DNA of 64,000 nucleotides from Gp1-AA133 sp964641665 (GCA_964641665.1 CAZXKO010000019.1:1-64000), one strand, 5' to 3'; shown: positions 23,910 to 33,900, numbered from the stretch's first letter. Program-made: numbers and translations. The notes: a model not told the origin generated them from the sequence alone.

Positions 23910-25068
23910 ATGAGACTCTTTCGATTGCTGAGCCTCGCGTTCGCTCTGCTGTTGGTTTTTCCGGCATGGGGCCAAGTGCGGCAAGTTCAATCCGATGCTT
24001 CTACGCCTGACGCGGGCGCGAGTCCCCACCTCGGGTACCCGGAGGACTAGAGTTCCCGCCATCTCGTAATCACAGCGAAGGGGTCCGCGGGCCCACGTTC
24101 AGCGGGATTTCAAGAACCTCGTCACGTATACAACCGCGTCATGCGCGAGACCGCGTTCGAGTGGGAACGGCGGCATCGTCATCACCGACCGCCACAGCCC
24201 AAACACCCGATCAAGGTCGATTGGGCCGTCTCCCTGGAGAACGGCTTTGTTCCCGCGAACGAATTTCCCGCCAAGTATTGGTTCGATGTGTCCGCGCAGA
24301 ACTGCAACAGCGACTTCGTTCTGTTCGGGTTGACCGTGAACTCGGGAACACAGGCCAACGTAGTCGGAATCAATCACCTGTATACCGAGGCCAGTGCTGG
24401 ATGCAGCAACGTAATCGGTATCGGGGGGCGGTGAGCCAGATTCCGGCGACTTTCACCTCCACGACTGCCTACACAACCGTGGACATGGGATCCGCCACCG
24501 GGACCGGTGATTGCACCAGGGGCAACGTTCACGCAGGGACGTTCGACAATCAGTTCTGGATCAACGGGACCACGGGCGGTCACATGCTGGCTTGTGGTTT
24601 TGTCTCGGGAACCAAGGGTGCTCCGCTGATTCCGTCAAATCCCAAGATGTACATGTTTCCATTCGACACAAATCACCTGATTACTTCCACGGGATCGACC
24701 ACATGGGTCGTGAACAACACTCTCGGCGATCGGTGTTCGCCGTTGACCGAGTTCTTTAACGGGACAACTGATCGAATGTTTTTCGGAGTGGGCGGTGCAA
24801 GCGACGGCTTCATCGAAAGTTCTACGCTTACCAAAACGGCATCCGCTCCAAGTTGTGCCGCTCCACCTACTTCGAGTTGCGTAACCGCGCCACATTTGCT
24901 CGGAGGCACCAGCGGGATTGTGATCGATGACCAGGTTTCCACCGGGGGAACCAACATTTACTTTTCGACGCTGGCCCAGGCTCCGTCAATGGACAGAATT
25001 GCCACGTCACGGGCGGACTTGCGACTCCCTACTGGGCGGTGAAATTGACTCAGGCTGCCCTGCAGTAG
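23910..25068 (+). pseudogene. Frameshifted exported beta-propeller-like protein
   Basis: Fragments of one exported protein in three frames. ATG 23910 gives a 46-codon piece that is a clean signal peptide (MRLFRLLSLAFALLLVFPAWG), stopped at 24050. A second piece (~24120-24434) includes HPIKVDWAVSLENGFVPANE and ends after HLYTEASAGC. A third frame carries ~24430-24970 (STGSTTWVVNNTLGDRCSPL, GGTSGIVIDDQVSTGGTNIY). The original end, GLATPYWAVKLTQAALQ, is in yet another frame to TAG 25066-25068. A central part appears deleted. I recall this as a large acidobacterial exported family. Confidence 0.75.
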
Positions 25069-25151
25069 GCGTAGTCGTTGTTGGCAAGAATCAAGTCTGT
25101 TGGTTCGCAGCTTATCCTCTAGAAGTGCCCCCTCTAAGGCTGCCATCCGGT
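25069..25151 (+). other. Intergenic region before the rimP promoter
   Basis: 83 bases with no recognised element between the pseudogene and the rimP promoter. Confidence 0.3.
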
Positions 25152-25180
25152 TTGTCTTTTCGCCGGGACCGGCGTATATT
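25152..25180 (+). promoter_or_regulatory. Promoter of the rimP-nusA-infB operon
   Basis: TTGTCT, exact 17-base spacer, TATATT. Predicted start near 25187 gives a ~114-base leader before rimP ATG 25301. Confidence 0.72.
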
Positions 25181-25228
25181 CAAGAATTGGAAACTGTTGT
25201 GTAGTACCAGCATTTGGCGAAGCACACC

Positions 25229-25250
25229 AGTGGGCGCAAGCCCACTTTTT
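25229..25250 (+). terminator. Terminator-like hairpin in the rimP leader
   Basis: Perfect 7-bp stem AGTGGGC / GCCCACT closed by a GCAA tetraloop and followed by T5 (25246-25250). It sits ~42 bases after the predicted start and ~51 before rimP, so it could attenuate the operon; alternatively it ends upstream transcription. Confidence 0.7.
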
Positions 25251-25300
25251 AGTTTGTGCCCAAGTGCGATGGGGCGTGCGTTCCGTAAGTTATTGGATTC

Positions 25301-25795
25301 ATGGCATTTGACGAAGATCGCGTGCGCGAGAGAGCAGACCGCGTGGCCTCCTCGGTTGGACTCGAAGTGGTCGAAATCGAGTTTCGTGGAGGCAGCAAAA
25401 GCCGCATGCTGCGGGTCTTCATTGATAAGCCCGGCGGTGTGACACACGAGGACTGTGCGGGCTTTAGCCGGGAGTTCGGAACGATTCTCGATGTCGAAGA
25501 TGCGGTGCCTGGTGGCATGTACGTGCTTGAAGTTTCGTCACCCGGCCTTGATCGCAAATTGAATCGGGCCGCCGACTATGAACGCTTCACTGGCAGCCGC
25601 GTCAAATTGATGACGCGTGAACCCGTGAACGGCAACCGGCACTTTGAAGGTCGGCTGGAGAGTTTTCGAGAAGGCCGCCTGACTTTGAATCTTAGCGAAG
25701 CACGAAAGAAGCGTCGCGTCGAAGCTGGCACGCCACAGAAGCTGGAGATCGAACTGGCGAACGTGGAGAAGGCGAACTTAGTACCAGAGATTTAG
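25301..25795 (+). CDS. rimP: Ribosome maturation factor RimP
   Basis: RimP is needed for 30S maturation. The 164-aa protein has the family core FRGGSKSRMLRVFIDKPGGV, then TLDVEDAVPGGMYVLEVSSPGLDR-type sequence (ILDVEDAVPGGMYVLEVSSP) and LTREPVNGNRHFEGRL near the C-domain. ATG 25301 lacks a strong Shine-Dalgarno site. First gene of the operon. Confidence 0.95.
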   Translation: MAFDEDRVRERADRVASSVGLEVVEIEFRGGSKSRMLRVFIDKPGGVTHEDCAGFSREFGTILDVEDAVPGGMYVLEVSSPGLDRKLNRAADYERFTGSRVKLMTREPVNGNRHFEGRLESFREGRLTLNLSEARKKRRVEAGTPQKLEIELANVEKANLVPEI

Positions 25796-25796
25796 G

Positions 25797-25868
25797 AAGG
25801 TTTCAACGTTGCAAAGTTTCAAGGTCTCGAGAACCCTGAAACATTGAAACCTTGAAACGTTGGAACCT
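25797..25868. repeat. GTTTCAACG / CCTTGAAAC inverted repeat, rimP-nusA
   Basis: Left arm 25797-25827 (three GTTTCAA-type units) and right arm 25835-25868 (four TGAAACCTTGAAACG-type units) with a 7-base spacer. It is the same family as in the ribosomal operon, in a different operon. Confidence 0.8.
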
Positions 25869-25892
25869 GTAGTCAGTAATACCGGAATTCTT

Positions 25893-27371
25893 ATGGCAAG
25901 CGAGCTTTACAACACTATCGACGCCCTCAGCCGGGAAAAAGGGATTGATCCGCAGATTGTAGTCAGCGCGGTGGAAGACGCAATTGTCGTCGCCACTCGC
26001 AAATACTACAAGACGCAGGAAAACCTGCGCGCGGAGTTGGACAAGGACACCGGCAAGATCCGCGCATTCGCGGTCAAGACGGTGGTCGAGACTCCGGAGC
26101 AGGTGGAAGACCCTGTCCTGCAAGTGACTCTGGAGGATGCGCGGAAGCTCGATCCCAACGTCGAAGTCGGGGGAGAGTTGCAGATCCCCAAGGTCACGGA
26201 AGGCATTCTCGGGAGAATCGCCGCCCAACTGGCGAAACAGGTCATCTTCCAGAAGGTCCGTGAGGCCGAGCGTGACACGGTGTACAACGAGTACATCTCG
26301 CGCGTAGGCGAGATCGTCAACGCCACCGTGAAGCGCGTCGAGGGTCCCGACATGATCTTCGACATCGGCAAAGCGGAATCGCGCATGCCGCGCAAGGAGC
26401 AGTCGCGCCTGGAATCGTTTGCCATCGGCGAGCGGGTGCGCGTGATCATCTCGCGCGTCGAGAAAGCATCCAAAGGCCCGCAGGTGGTCGTCTCGCGGGC
26501 TGCGCCGGAGCTGGTGCAGCACTTGTTCCAGACGGAGGTTCCCGAGATCTACGACGGTACCGTCGTCGTTCGCGCCATCGCGCGCGAGGCGGGGGAGCGC
26601 ACGAAGATCGCGGTCATGTCGAAGGACAAGGACGTGGACGCGGTGGGCGCATGCGTCGGGATGAAAGGCATGCGGGTGCAGTCCATCATCCGAGAGCTTC
26701 GCGGTGAGAAGATCGACATCATCGAGTACCACGAGGATCCGGTAACCTTCGCCGAGAAGGCGCTGCAGCCGGCGAAGGTCAGCCGCGTCACCGTGGTCGA
26801 TCAGTCGGAGAAGCACCTCGAAGTGGTGGTCGACGATACGCAACTGTCGCTGGCAATTGGAAAGAAGGGGCAGAACGTCCGGCTCGCGGCAAAGTTGCTG
26901 GGCTGGAAGATCGACATTAAGAGCGAAGAAGAGAAGCGACAGGAAGTCGAGCAACAGATGTCGGCTCTTGTGCAGCAGACCGCGACTCCGCTCGAAAATG
27001 TTTCCGGTCTGGGCGAGGGCCTGATCGAAAAATTGAGCGCCGCGGGTATCACCACCGTGGAAGCGCTGGCCGACATGACGCCTGAACAGCTCGAAGCCAT
27101 CGAGGGGATTGGCCCCAAAACGGTGGAAAAAATCAGTTTGGCGGTCAATAATTACTTCTCGAGCCTGGAAGGCGGAGAAGGTGTGGTCGCTGCCACCGAG
27201 GGTGAAGCTGGGGAAACTCCCGCGGAAGAGGGCGTCGCCGAGACGCCGGCGGAAGGCGAGACCCAGGAAGTTGCCGCTGCGGCCGAAGAGGCGGAGCCGG
27301 GCTCCGTCGAAGAAGTGGCCGCGCAAGCCGAGGGCGGGGAGGAAGAACCCTCCGCCGAAACAAAGGAATGA
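25893..27371 (+). CDS. nusA: Transcription termination/antitermination factor NusA
   Basis: NusA binds RNA polymerase and modulates pausing and termination. From ATG 25893 the protein is 492 aa: N-domain (1-130), S1 domain (~136-200, VKRVEGPDMIFDIGKAESRM), two KH domains (second: LSLAIGKKGQNVRLAAKLLG), a helix-hairpin-helix C-domain (~370-425, VSGLGEGLIEKLSAAGIT) and a ~65-residue Glu/Ala-rich tail. A TTG at 25860 lies in the repeat and is rejected. Confidence 0.97.
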   Translation: MASELYNTIDALSREKGIDPQIVVSAVEDAIVVATRKYYKTQENLRAELDKDTGKIRAFAVKTVVETPEQVEDPVLQVTLEDARKLDPNVEVGGELQIPKVTEGILGRIAAQLAKQVIFQKVREAERDTVYNEYISRVGEIVNATVKRVEGPDMIFDIGKAESRMPRKEQSRLESFAIGERVRVIISRVEKASKGPQVVVSRAAPELVQHLFQTEVPEIYDGTVVVRAIAREAGERTKIAVMSKDKDVDAVGACVGMKGMRVQSIIRELRGEKIDIIEYHEDPVTFAEKALQPAKVSRVTVVDQSEKHLEVVVDDTQLSLAIGKKGQNVRLAAKLLGWKIDIKSEEEKRQEVEQQMSALVQQTATPLENVSGLGEGLIEKLSAAGITTVEALADMTPEQLEAIEGIGPKTVEKISLAVNNYFSSLEGGEGVVAATEGEAGETPAEEGVAETPAEGETQEVAAAAEEAEPGSVEEVAAQAEGGEEEPSAETKE

Positions 27372-27478
27372 CCAGGATTTTCCGCGCTCGTCGCGCAGGC
27401 GACGGGCGGGGGTGCAACGCTGACTCCGTGAGGGTGCTATGAAGACTTAGGGAGACGTGGCGGGGCAAGAAAGGGCGG

Positions 27479-30397
27479 ATGAGTAAGATTCGAATCAACG
27501 ATCTGGCGAGGGAACTGGAAGTCAAAAGCAAGGCTATTCTCGATGTCCTTACGGAAGTCGGAGTCACCGAGAAAAAGACCCATTCCAGTTCTCTTGAGGA
27601 CCACGAGGCCGAAAAGGTACGGGCTCACTTTCACGCGTCTGCCGAGGCCGCGCCCGCCCGCTCCGCGCGCGCCGGGCGCGACGCCGATGAAATCAAGACC
27701 AAGATCGATCTGTCGCGCATCTCCAAGCCGGGCGACGTTCTAAAACTCATTACCCAAAAGCAGCAGGCCGCTGCGGCTCCACCGGTTGCCGCTCCGCGTC
27801 CACCTGTCGAGACCAAGCCGGCCGCCTCGCCCGCTCCAGGGGTCAGCGCAACTCCGGCACCACCCGCACCGGTGGCCAAGCCACCCGCGCCTCCCACCCC
27901 GGCCCCGCGACTCATTACACCGCAAACCACGCGGCCTGTGCCGTCCGTGATCCGGCCTCCGGCCCCTCCGGCGGCGATCCCCGCTGTGAAGCCCGCAGCA
28001 CCCTCGGTTGCAGCAGCCGCGCCTCCCGTGACGACTCCGCGTGCGGTCGCCCCTCCGCCGGTCAGCGCTCAGACAGAAGCGCCTGTGGGGGCGGCCGCGC
28101 CGCCCTCCGCACCTCCGTCGCAACCTTCGGTACCGATGGCAGCAACTCCGGCGAAGCCAGCCGCACCCGTGGCTCCGCCACCGCGCATGATCGTCCCGCA
28201 GACTGGGCCGCGCCCGGTGTACAAGGCACCACCTCCAAAGCCGGTTCAACCCGGGGCTGCAACTGGAGCGACGGCACGCCCTGCGCCCGGACGTCCCGTG
28301 CCGGGCCAGCCGATCTTTCAGCGGCCACGGCCGCAGGTTCCGGGGGCTCCTCGTCCGCCGCTACGGCCGGGCGAGCGTCGTCCGATGCACCCCACGCGCC
28401 AGTCCCCCACCGGTGCTCGTCCATTGGGAGTAGGTCCGGGCGCGCCCATGGCGCCTCCGGGAGCAACGCGTCCGGGCAGCCGCCCGGGTGGTCCGTCGCG
28501 CCGGCCTGGCCAGCGTTACGTGCCGCGTGGCGTGAAGGAAGGCCCGATGAAGGGCTATGTTCCGCCGCCACGGCTCTCGCTCTCCAATGAGCCGCAGCCC
28601 ATCACGCGGAGCATCACCATCACGGAGGGCATCAGCGTAAAGGATCTGGCAGAGAAGCTCGACATTCGCGCCAAGGATCTGATCGCTCGTCTGTTGGCGC
28701 GCGGCGTGTTTGCCACCATCAACCAGACTCTCGACGCGGAACTCGCCAGCGAGATGGCGCGTTTCTTCGGCGCGGACACGAACGTCATCAGTTTCGAAGA
28801 GCAAGCGCAAAAGGAAATTGCCGACGCGGCCGCAACCGGCGAAGAGGGGGCTACCGAATCAATACCGCGGCCCCCAGTCGTTACCATCATGGGCCACGTC
28901 GATCACGGCAAGACCACGTTGCTCGATTCGATCCGTTCGACCAGTGTGGCGGAGGGCGAAGCAGGCGGCATCACGCAGCATATTGGCGCCTATAAGGTTC
29001 AGATCCAGGACAAGGAATCGCCGGCCTACGGCCGCGAGATCGTGTTCCTCGATACGCCCGGCCACGAAGCCTTCACCCGCATGCGTGCCCGCGGAGCAAA
29101 GTCCACCGACATCGTCGTACTCGTTGTGGCGGCCGATGACGGTGTGATGCCGCAAACACTGGAGGCCATCGATCACGCCCATGCTGCGGAAGTCCCGATC
29201 ATCGTAGCGGTCAACAAAATCGACAAGCCGGAAGCCATGCCCGATCGCGTGAAGAAGCAACTGGCCGACCGTGGCTTGATGCCGGAAGACTGGGGCGGGA
29301 CGACCGTGTTCGTCGACGTCTCAGCGAAAAAGAAAACCAATCTCAACCTGTTGATGGAGATGATTTGCCTGGTCGCCGACTTGCAGGAACTGCGGGCGAA
29401 CCCGGAACGTTCCGCCAGCGGCGTTGTGCTCGAAGCCAAACTCGATCGCGGCCGCGGACCCGTCGGCACGGTGCTGGTGCAGGACGGCACCTTGCGCGCC
29501 GGCGATAACTTCGTCGTGGGCAACGTCTACGGAAAAGTGCGCGCCATGTTCGACGATCGCGGAGCGCCACTCGAAGAAGCGCCACCCTCGACCCCGGTTG
29601 AGATTCTCGGCATGGAAGGTTTGCCGCAGGCGGGCGACCAGTTCGTAGTCGTCGCCGACCGCGACAAGGCTCGTGGCATCTCCGAATACCGCGAGCAGAA
29701 GGCCCGTGAGGCCGCGCTGGCGAAGAGTTCGCGCGTCTCGCTCGAAGGCCTGGCGGAGCAACTTAAGACCGCTGGTACTAAAGAACTCAACATCATTCTC
29801 AAGGGCGATGTCGGTGGCTCGGTCGAAGTGTTGGGAGATCTCCTTTCCAAGCTTTCGAACGAGAAGGTCCGCCTGAAGGTGTTGCGCTCGGGCGTGGGTG
29901 CCATCACAGAATCCGATGTGCTGCTGGCATCCGCGTCGAACGCCATCATCATCGGCTTTAACGTGCGGCCGGAACGCAAAGCGCAGGAACTGGCTGATCA
30001 GGACAGAGTCGACATCCGCCTGCACTCGATCATCTATGAGCTGCAGGATGAGATCAAGCGAGCGATGACCGGCCTGCTCGAACCGACCATCAAGGAAACG
30101 TACCAGGGTCGCGCCGAAGTCAAAGAGACGTTCCGTATTCCGAAAGTGGGCACGATCGCGGGCTGCCAGGTGTCCGACGGCCTCATCAAGCGCGATTCCG
30201 AAGTGCGCCTGCTGCGCGACAACGTGGTGGTCTTCAAGGGCAAGATCGCTTCGCTACGGCGCTTCAAGGACGATGCCAGCGAAGTGCGCAACGGCATGGA
30301 GTGCGGTATCGCGATCGCCAACTACAGCGATATCAAAATCGGCGACGTGATCGAGGCGTTTGTGACCGAGCGCATCGCCGCGGAAGTGATTGCGTAG
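27479..30397 (+). CDS. infB: Translation initiation factor IF-2
   Basis: GTPase that places initiator tRNA in the P site. 972 aa: IF2N domain at 1-55, a Pro/Ala-rich disordered linker of ~270 residues (~95-370), a second IF2N-like region (~378-440), then the G domain from ~465 with GHVDHGKTT, DTPGHEAFT and NKIDKPEAM, and the C-terminal domains. ylxR and an L7Ae gene, often between nusA and infB, are absent; only 107 bases separate them. Confidence 0.98.
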   Translation: MSKIRINDLARELEVKSKAILDVLTEVGVTEKKTHSSSLEDHEAEKVRAHFHASAEAAPARSARAGRDADEIKTKIDLSRISKPGDVLKLITQKQQAAAAPPVAAPRPPVETKPAASPAPGVSATPAPPAPVAKPPAPPTPAPRLITPQTTRPVPSVIRPPAPPAAIPAVKPAAPSVAAAAPPVTTPRAVAPPPVSAQTEAPVGAAAPPSAPPSQPSVPMAATPAKPAAPVAPPPRMIVPQTGPRPVYKAPPPKPVQPGAATGATARPAPGRPVPGQPIFQRPRPQVPGAPRPPLRPGERRPMHPTRQSPTGARPLGVGPGAPMAPPGATRPGSRPGGPSRRPGQRYVPRGVKEGPMKGYVPPPRLSLSNEPQPITRSITITEGISVKDLAEKLDIRAKDLIARLLARGVFATINQTLDAELASEMARFFGADTNVISFEEQAQKEIADAAATGEEGATESIPRPPVVTIMGHVDHGKTTLLDSIRSTSVAEGEAGGITQHIGAYKVQIQDKESPAYGREIVFLDTPGHEAFTRMRARGAKSTDIVVLVVAADDGVMPQTLEAIDHAHAAEVPIIVAVNKIDKPEAMPDRVKKQLADRGLMPEDWGGTTVFVDVSAKKKTNLNLLMEMICLVADLQELRANPERSASGVVLEAKLDRGRGPVGTVLVQDGTLRAGDNFVVGNVYGKVRAMFDDRGAPLEEAPPSTPVEILGMEGLPQAGDQFVVVADRDKARGISEYREQKAREAALAKSSRVSLEGLAEQLKTAGTKELNIILKGDVGGSVEVLGDLLSKLSNEKVRLKVLRSGVGAITESDVLLASASNAIIIGFNVRPERKAQELADQDRVDIRLHSIIYELQDEIKRAMTGLLEPTIKETYQGRAEVKETFRIPKVGTIAGCQVSDGLIKRDSEVRLLRDNVVVFKGKIASLRRFKDDASEVRNGMECGIAIANYSDIKIGDVIEAFVTERIAAEVIA

Positions 30398-30400
30398 GAC

Positions 30401-30470
30401 TGTCGTTGGCCGTTGGTCCGTGGTCGTTGGCGAGTTCCTGATTCTCCTAACGACTAGCGACTGACGACGG
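30401..30470. repeat. GTCGTTGGCCGTTGG inverted repeat, infB-ylxP
   Basis: Left arm 30401-30431 (four GTCGTTGG-type units) and right arm 30448-30470 (AACGACTAGCGACTGACGAC) with a 16-base spacer fill the gap between infB and the next gene. Confidence 0.75.
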
Positions 30471-30471
30471 A

Positions 30472-30759
30472 ATGATTGCTTTCCTCACCCTCGAGTTGAG
30501 CATCGAAGCCGCGCAGTCCCTGAAAGACAAACGGCAGGTGGTTCGCAGCCTCAAGGACCGGCTGCGCGCGCATTTCAATGTGGCTGTGGCTGAGTTGGAC
30601 GCGAGCGGCATCTGGAATCGAGCGACGATTGGCGTGGTGAGCGTTTCCGATTCGCGCGACTACCTCGACGGTTTGATGAAGAACGTGGAACGCGCCGCTA
30701 CGCGCATTGCCAATAATGGCGGCGCGGACGTCACCGATTCCTTCGTCGAGTTCTTGTAG
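30472..30759 (+). CDS. ylxP: DUF503 / YlxP-family protein
   Basis: 95 aa with the family pattern: LELSIEAAQSLKDKRQVVRS, LKDRLRAHFNVAVAELD and the late VERAATRIANN segment. The biochemical role is not established; the family is repeatedly found between infB and rbfA, as here, which suggests a translation-related job. Confidence 0.9.
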   Translation: MIAFLTLELSIEAAQSLKDKRQVVRSLKDRLRAHFNVAVAELDASGIWNRATIGVVSVSDSRDYLDGLMKNVERAATRIANNGGADVTDSFVEFL

Positions 30760-30838
30760 GTTTTGACCCTGCTGCTGTCACCCTCCCCCGGCGGGATGAT
30801 TCCTGATATTCTCATTAGTTTTCTTCCGAGGTGATTCG

Positions 30839-31225
30839 TTGGAACGGCGCGGGCAAAAGTACCATCGAGAGCGGTTGGGAGAAGCCCTGCGTGAGGAAAT
30901 CGAAACTATTCTCGAGGGCGAACTCAGCGATCCGCGCATCGGCCTAGTCAACGTGAGCGAGGTCATTCTGGCGCCCGATTCCCGGTCAGCCCGCGTCCTC
31001 GTGGTGGCTCAGGGGGATGATGATGAGGCCGACGAGACGATGGAAGGCCTGCGCGCTGCGTGCGGCTATGTTCGCCGGGAGCTGGTCGAACGCTTGCATC
31101 TGCGTCGCGCGCCAGAACTACTGTTCATCCTGGATCGTTCGCATCAGTACGAGAGTCGCATCGACGAGCTCTTGAATCGCGCGAAGAAAAGAAGCGGAAG
31201 TCCGGCCGGCAAACGCCAGGCGTAG
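30839..31225 (+). CDS. rbfA: Ribosome-binding factor A
   Basis: RbfA matures the 16S 5' end in 30S assembly. The 128-aa protein has REEIETILEGELSDPRIGLV and the KH-like core ending in LVERLHLRRAPELLFILDRS. The start is TTG at 30839, with GAGGTG upstream. The stop is 5 bases before nrnA. Confidence 0.95.
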   Translation: MERRGQKYHRERLGEALREEIETILEGELSDPRIGLVNVSEVILAPDSRSARVLVVAQGDDDEADETMEGLRAACGYVRRELVERLHLRRAPELLFILDRSHQYESRIDELLNRAKKRSGSPAGKRQA

Positions 31226-31230
31226 CTAGT

Positions 31231-32178
31231 ATGCTGAACGAAGTCCTGCAACAGATCGGACAGCGGCATCGTTTCGTGCTCACATCGCACGCTCGTCCTG
31301 ACGGCGATGCTATCGGTTCCGCGTTGGCATGCGGCCAGATCCTGCGCCTGCTGGGCAAGCAGGCGGAAGTGGTGTTACACGATCCCGTGCCGCGCATCTA
31401 TCAACCCCTCCCTTTCGCGGACCGGGTGGTGCAGACCGATCGCGTCAACGGCAACTACGAGGCCGCCATCATTCTTGAGTGTGACAGCATCCAGCGCACC
31501 CGGCTGGAGGGCCTCGAGAACCGGTTCCTGATCAACATCGACCACCACACCAGCGGCCGCCATTTCGCGCAGGTGAACTGGATTGATCCGCACGCGATCG
31601 CCACCGCCGAGATGGTCTACCGGTTGGCGCGGGAAGCAGGCGTGAAGATCTCACCCGAGATCGCGACTTGTCTCTATACCGCCCTGATGACCGACACCGG
31701 GTCGTTCATGTTCAAGGGCACCAACGAGCGCACGTTTGCCTTGGCGCGCGAACTGGCGCTGGCCGGCGCAGATCCCTTCCAATGCGCGCGTAACATCTAT
31801 TTCGCCCATTCCACGGAGAAGATGCGCTTGCTCGCTGCGGCCCTTTCGAATCTGCATCGCGAAGGCCCGCTTGCCTGGATCTGGGTGACCCGCGACCAGA
31901 TGGAGCAGAGCCACGCCAAAGAAGAAGACTGCGAAGGAATCGTGAACTACGCGCTTTCCATTCAAGACGTCGAGGTCGCCGCATTCTTCCGCGAGTTGCC
32001 CGACGGACGTTACCGGGTCAGCCTGCGCAGCAAAGGCAAATTGAATGTGGCTGACATCGCTGAGCGTTTCGGCGGCGGCGGGCACGAATGCGCCAGCGGT
32101 TGCTCCATGGAGGGGCCGCTCTCGGTCGCTGTGGTTCGCATGCTCGCGTTGATTCGCCCGGCAGCGCCGGCAGAATAG
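31231..32178 (+). CDS. nrnA: DHH/DHHA1 phosphoesterase, NrnA-type oligoribonuclease
   Basis: 315 aa from ATG 31231. The DHH domain has SHARPDGDAIGSALA, the DHH triad in INIDHHTSGRHFA and the DTGSF motif; the DHHA1 domain ends with FGGGGHECASGCSM. This set fits NrnA (degrades nano-RNA and pAp). The position after rbfA is a common one. An overlapping longer frame begins inside rbfA and is rejected. Confidence 0.93.
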   Translation: MLNEVLQQIGQRHRFVLTSHARPDGDAIGSALACGQILRLLGKQAEVVLHDPVPRIYQPLPFADRVVQTDRVNGNYEAAIILECDSIQRTRLEGLENRFLINIDHHTSGRHFAQVNWIDPHAIATAEMVYRLAREAGVKISPEIATCLYTALMTDTGSFMFKGTNERTFALARELALAGADPFQCARNIYFAHSTEKMRLLAAALSNLHREGPLAWIWVTRDQMEQSHAKEEDCEGIVNYALSIQDVEVAAFFRELPDGRYRVSLRSKGKLNVADIAERFGGGGHECASGCSMEGPLSVAVVRMLALIRPAAPAE

Positions 32179-32292
32179 CGATATGCAGATCCCCCGGTGG
32201 CGGTACACTGCTTTCTCTGTGTGCCTCCGATCCTCGCGTCCAATACTGAACACCACGTTTCGCCGCTGTGATCCTTCAAATCGAGCGGGCCA

Positions 32293-33900
32293 GTGAATCC
32301 ACGCGCCCGCACCGACTGGTTATTGCTGGTAGGGTTCTGCCTCTTTCTATTTTTTTACGGGCTCGACCAGTTCGGCTTGTTGGGTGCCGATGAACCCCGA
32401 TATGCGCAAGTAGCTCGCGAGATGCTCGAGCGGCACGATTGGGTCACGCCCACGCTCGGGGGCCACGCGTGGCTGGAAAAGCCGGTGCTCTATTACTGGC
32501 AAGCCATGCTCGCCTACCGCTTGTTCGGCGTGAGCGACTGGGCGGCGCGGCTGCCATCGGCGGTGGACGCGTCGGTTCTCGTTCTCGGTGTTTGTTTGCT
32601 CTTGCGGCGCTTGCGTCCGGGATTTCACTTGGACGGCGCCCTGATGACCGCCTCCGCCGCGGGCGTGGTCGGATTTGCGCACTCTGCCGCTCCCGATATG
32701 CCTTTGGCCGCCATGTTCACGCTGGCGTTGTTGGCGTGGTATGCGTGGTGGGAAACCTCGCAGAAGGCATTCCTCGCTGGATTCTACGTCTTCCTGGCGC
32801 TCGCCACCCTCGCCAAGGGGCCGGTCGCCCCCGTTCTGGCGGGCGCCATCGTGTTCCTGTTCGCCATCGCCGCGCGCGACACACGCATCATCCTCCGGAC
32901 GCTCTGGATCCCGGGAATGCTACTTTTTGCGGTGGTCGCGCTGCCCTGGTACATCGCGGTGCAGGCCCGCAATCCGGAATTCTTCCGCGTCTTCATCCTT
33001 GAACACAACCTAGCTCGCTTCGGTACCGATCTCTACCACCACGGGCAGCCGTTCTGGTTTTACCTTCCCGTGGCTGCAGTTGGGTTGGTCCCGTGGATTG
33101 TGTTTGTCCTCGTGGCAGCCGTTGAAATCGTGAGGGCTTGGTGGGCGGAGCGCAAAGCGCCCCTCGACTCCGGCGATGCGCTCAACTTTTTCCTCCTGCT
33201 CTGGCTCATCGTGCCGGTGCTGTTCTTCTCCTTTTCACAATCGAAATTGCCCGGCTACATCCTGCCAGCCCTGCCGGCGGGGACGCTACTTGTGTCGGAA
33301 TACCTGCGGCGGCACCTCGAAGACGAGGAACAGCGCCCCGCTCTCTGGTGGATTGGGGTGCATTCGGTTGTCGCGTCCGTGCCCGTGGTTCCAGCGCTCT
33401 TGGTTCAATATCTGCTCTTGCAGCACCGTTTGCCCTGGGGAACGGGAAGCGTCGTCGCATCTGTTGTCGCGCTGGTTCTCGCCATAGGAATCACTGTTAC
33501 ACTCCGCGGCAAACTGGGCCTGCGCATGCTGCGCTTTGTCACGCTGATTCCGGTGGTCGTCACGGTCGGCGCACTGATGAAGTTGGGTGCGCCCCAGTGC
33601 GACGCCCTTCTTTCTGCCCGGCCGCTGGCGAAACAGTTGGCGCAGATGGAAACGAGACCGCTGTCCGTTGCGGTTTTTGGGGTCCGACGTGAGACCGAGT
33701 ACGGCCTGGCCTTCTATCGCAACCAGCCGATCGGCCGTTACGAACTCCACCAGGTACCCGTCGGCGAACACCTCCTAATCGCTCCGGAGGGCGCGAGCGA
33801 CGCGATTGCCGAACTCGTGGGGACCCGGCGAGTCTCTTACCTCGGCACCTACTCCCCGCAGAGACTGGACTACTACTGGGTCGCGAAGAGCGGCGACTAG
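32293..33900 (+). CDS. Glycosyltransferase family 39 (ArnT-like) membrane protein
   Basis: 535 aa from GTG 32293. The first periplasmic loop carries LLGADEPRYAQVAREMLERH, the acidic catalytic-loop motif of ArnT/PMT-type lipid-linked sugar transferases, followed by LEKPVLYYW and ~11 hydrophobic segments. It should move a sugar from a polyprenyl carrier to a lipid or protein outside the membrane; the substrate cannot be told. Confidence 0.87.
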   Translation: MNPRARTDWLLLVGFCLFLFFYGLDQFGLLGADEPRYAQVAREMLERHDWVTPTLGGHAWLEKPVLYYWQAMLAYRLFGVSDWAARLPSAVDASVLVLGVCLLLRRLRPGFHLDGALMTASAAGVVGFAHSAAPDMPLAAMFTLALLAWYAWWETSQKAFLAGFYVFLALATLAKGPVAPVLAGAIVFLFAIAARDTRIILRTLWIPGMLLFAVVALPWYIAVQARNPEFFRVFILEHNLARFGTDLYHHGQPFWFYLPVAAVGLVPWIVFVLVAAVEIVRAWWAERKAPLDSGDALNFFLLLWLIVPVLFFSFSQSKLPGYILPALPAGTLLVSEYLRRHLEDEEQRPALWWIGVHSVVASVPVVPALLVQYLLLQHRLPWGTGSVVASVVALVLAIGITVTLRGKLGLRMLRFVTLIPVVVTVGALMKLGAPQCDALLSARPLAKQLAQMETRPLSVAVFGVRRETEYGLAFYRNQPIGRYELHQVPVGEHLLIAPEGASDAIAELVGTRRVSYLGTYSPQRLDYYWVAKSGD

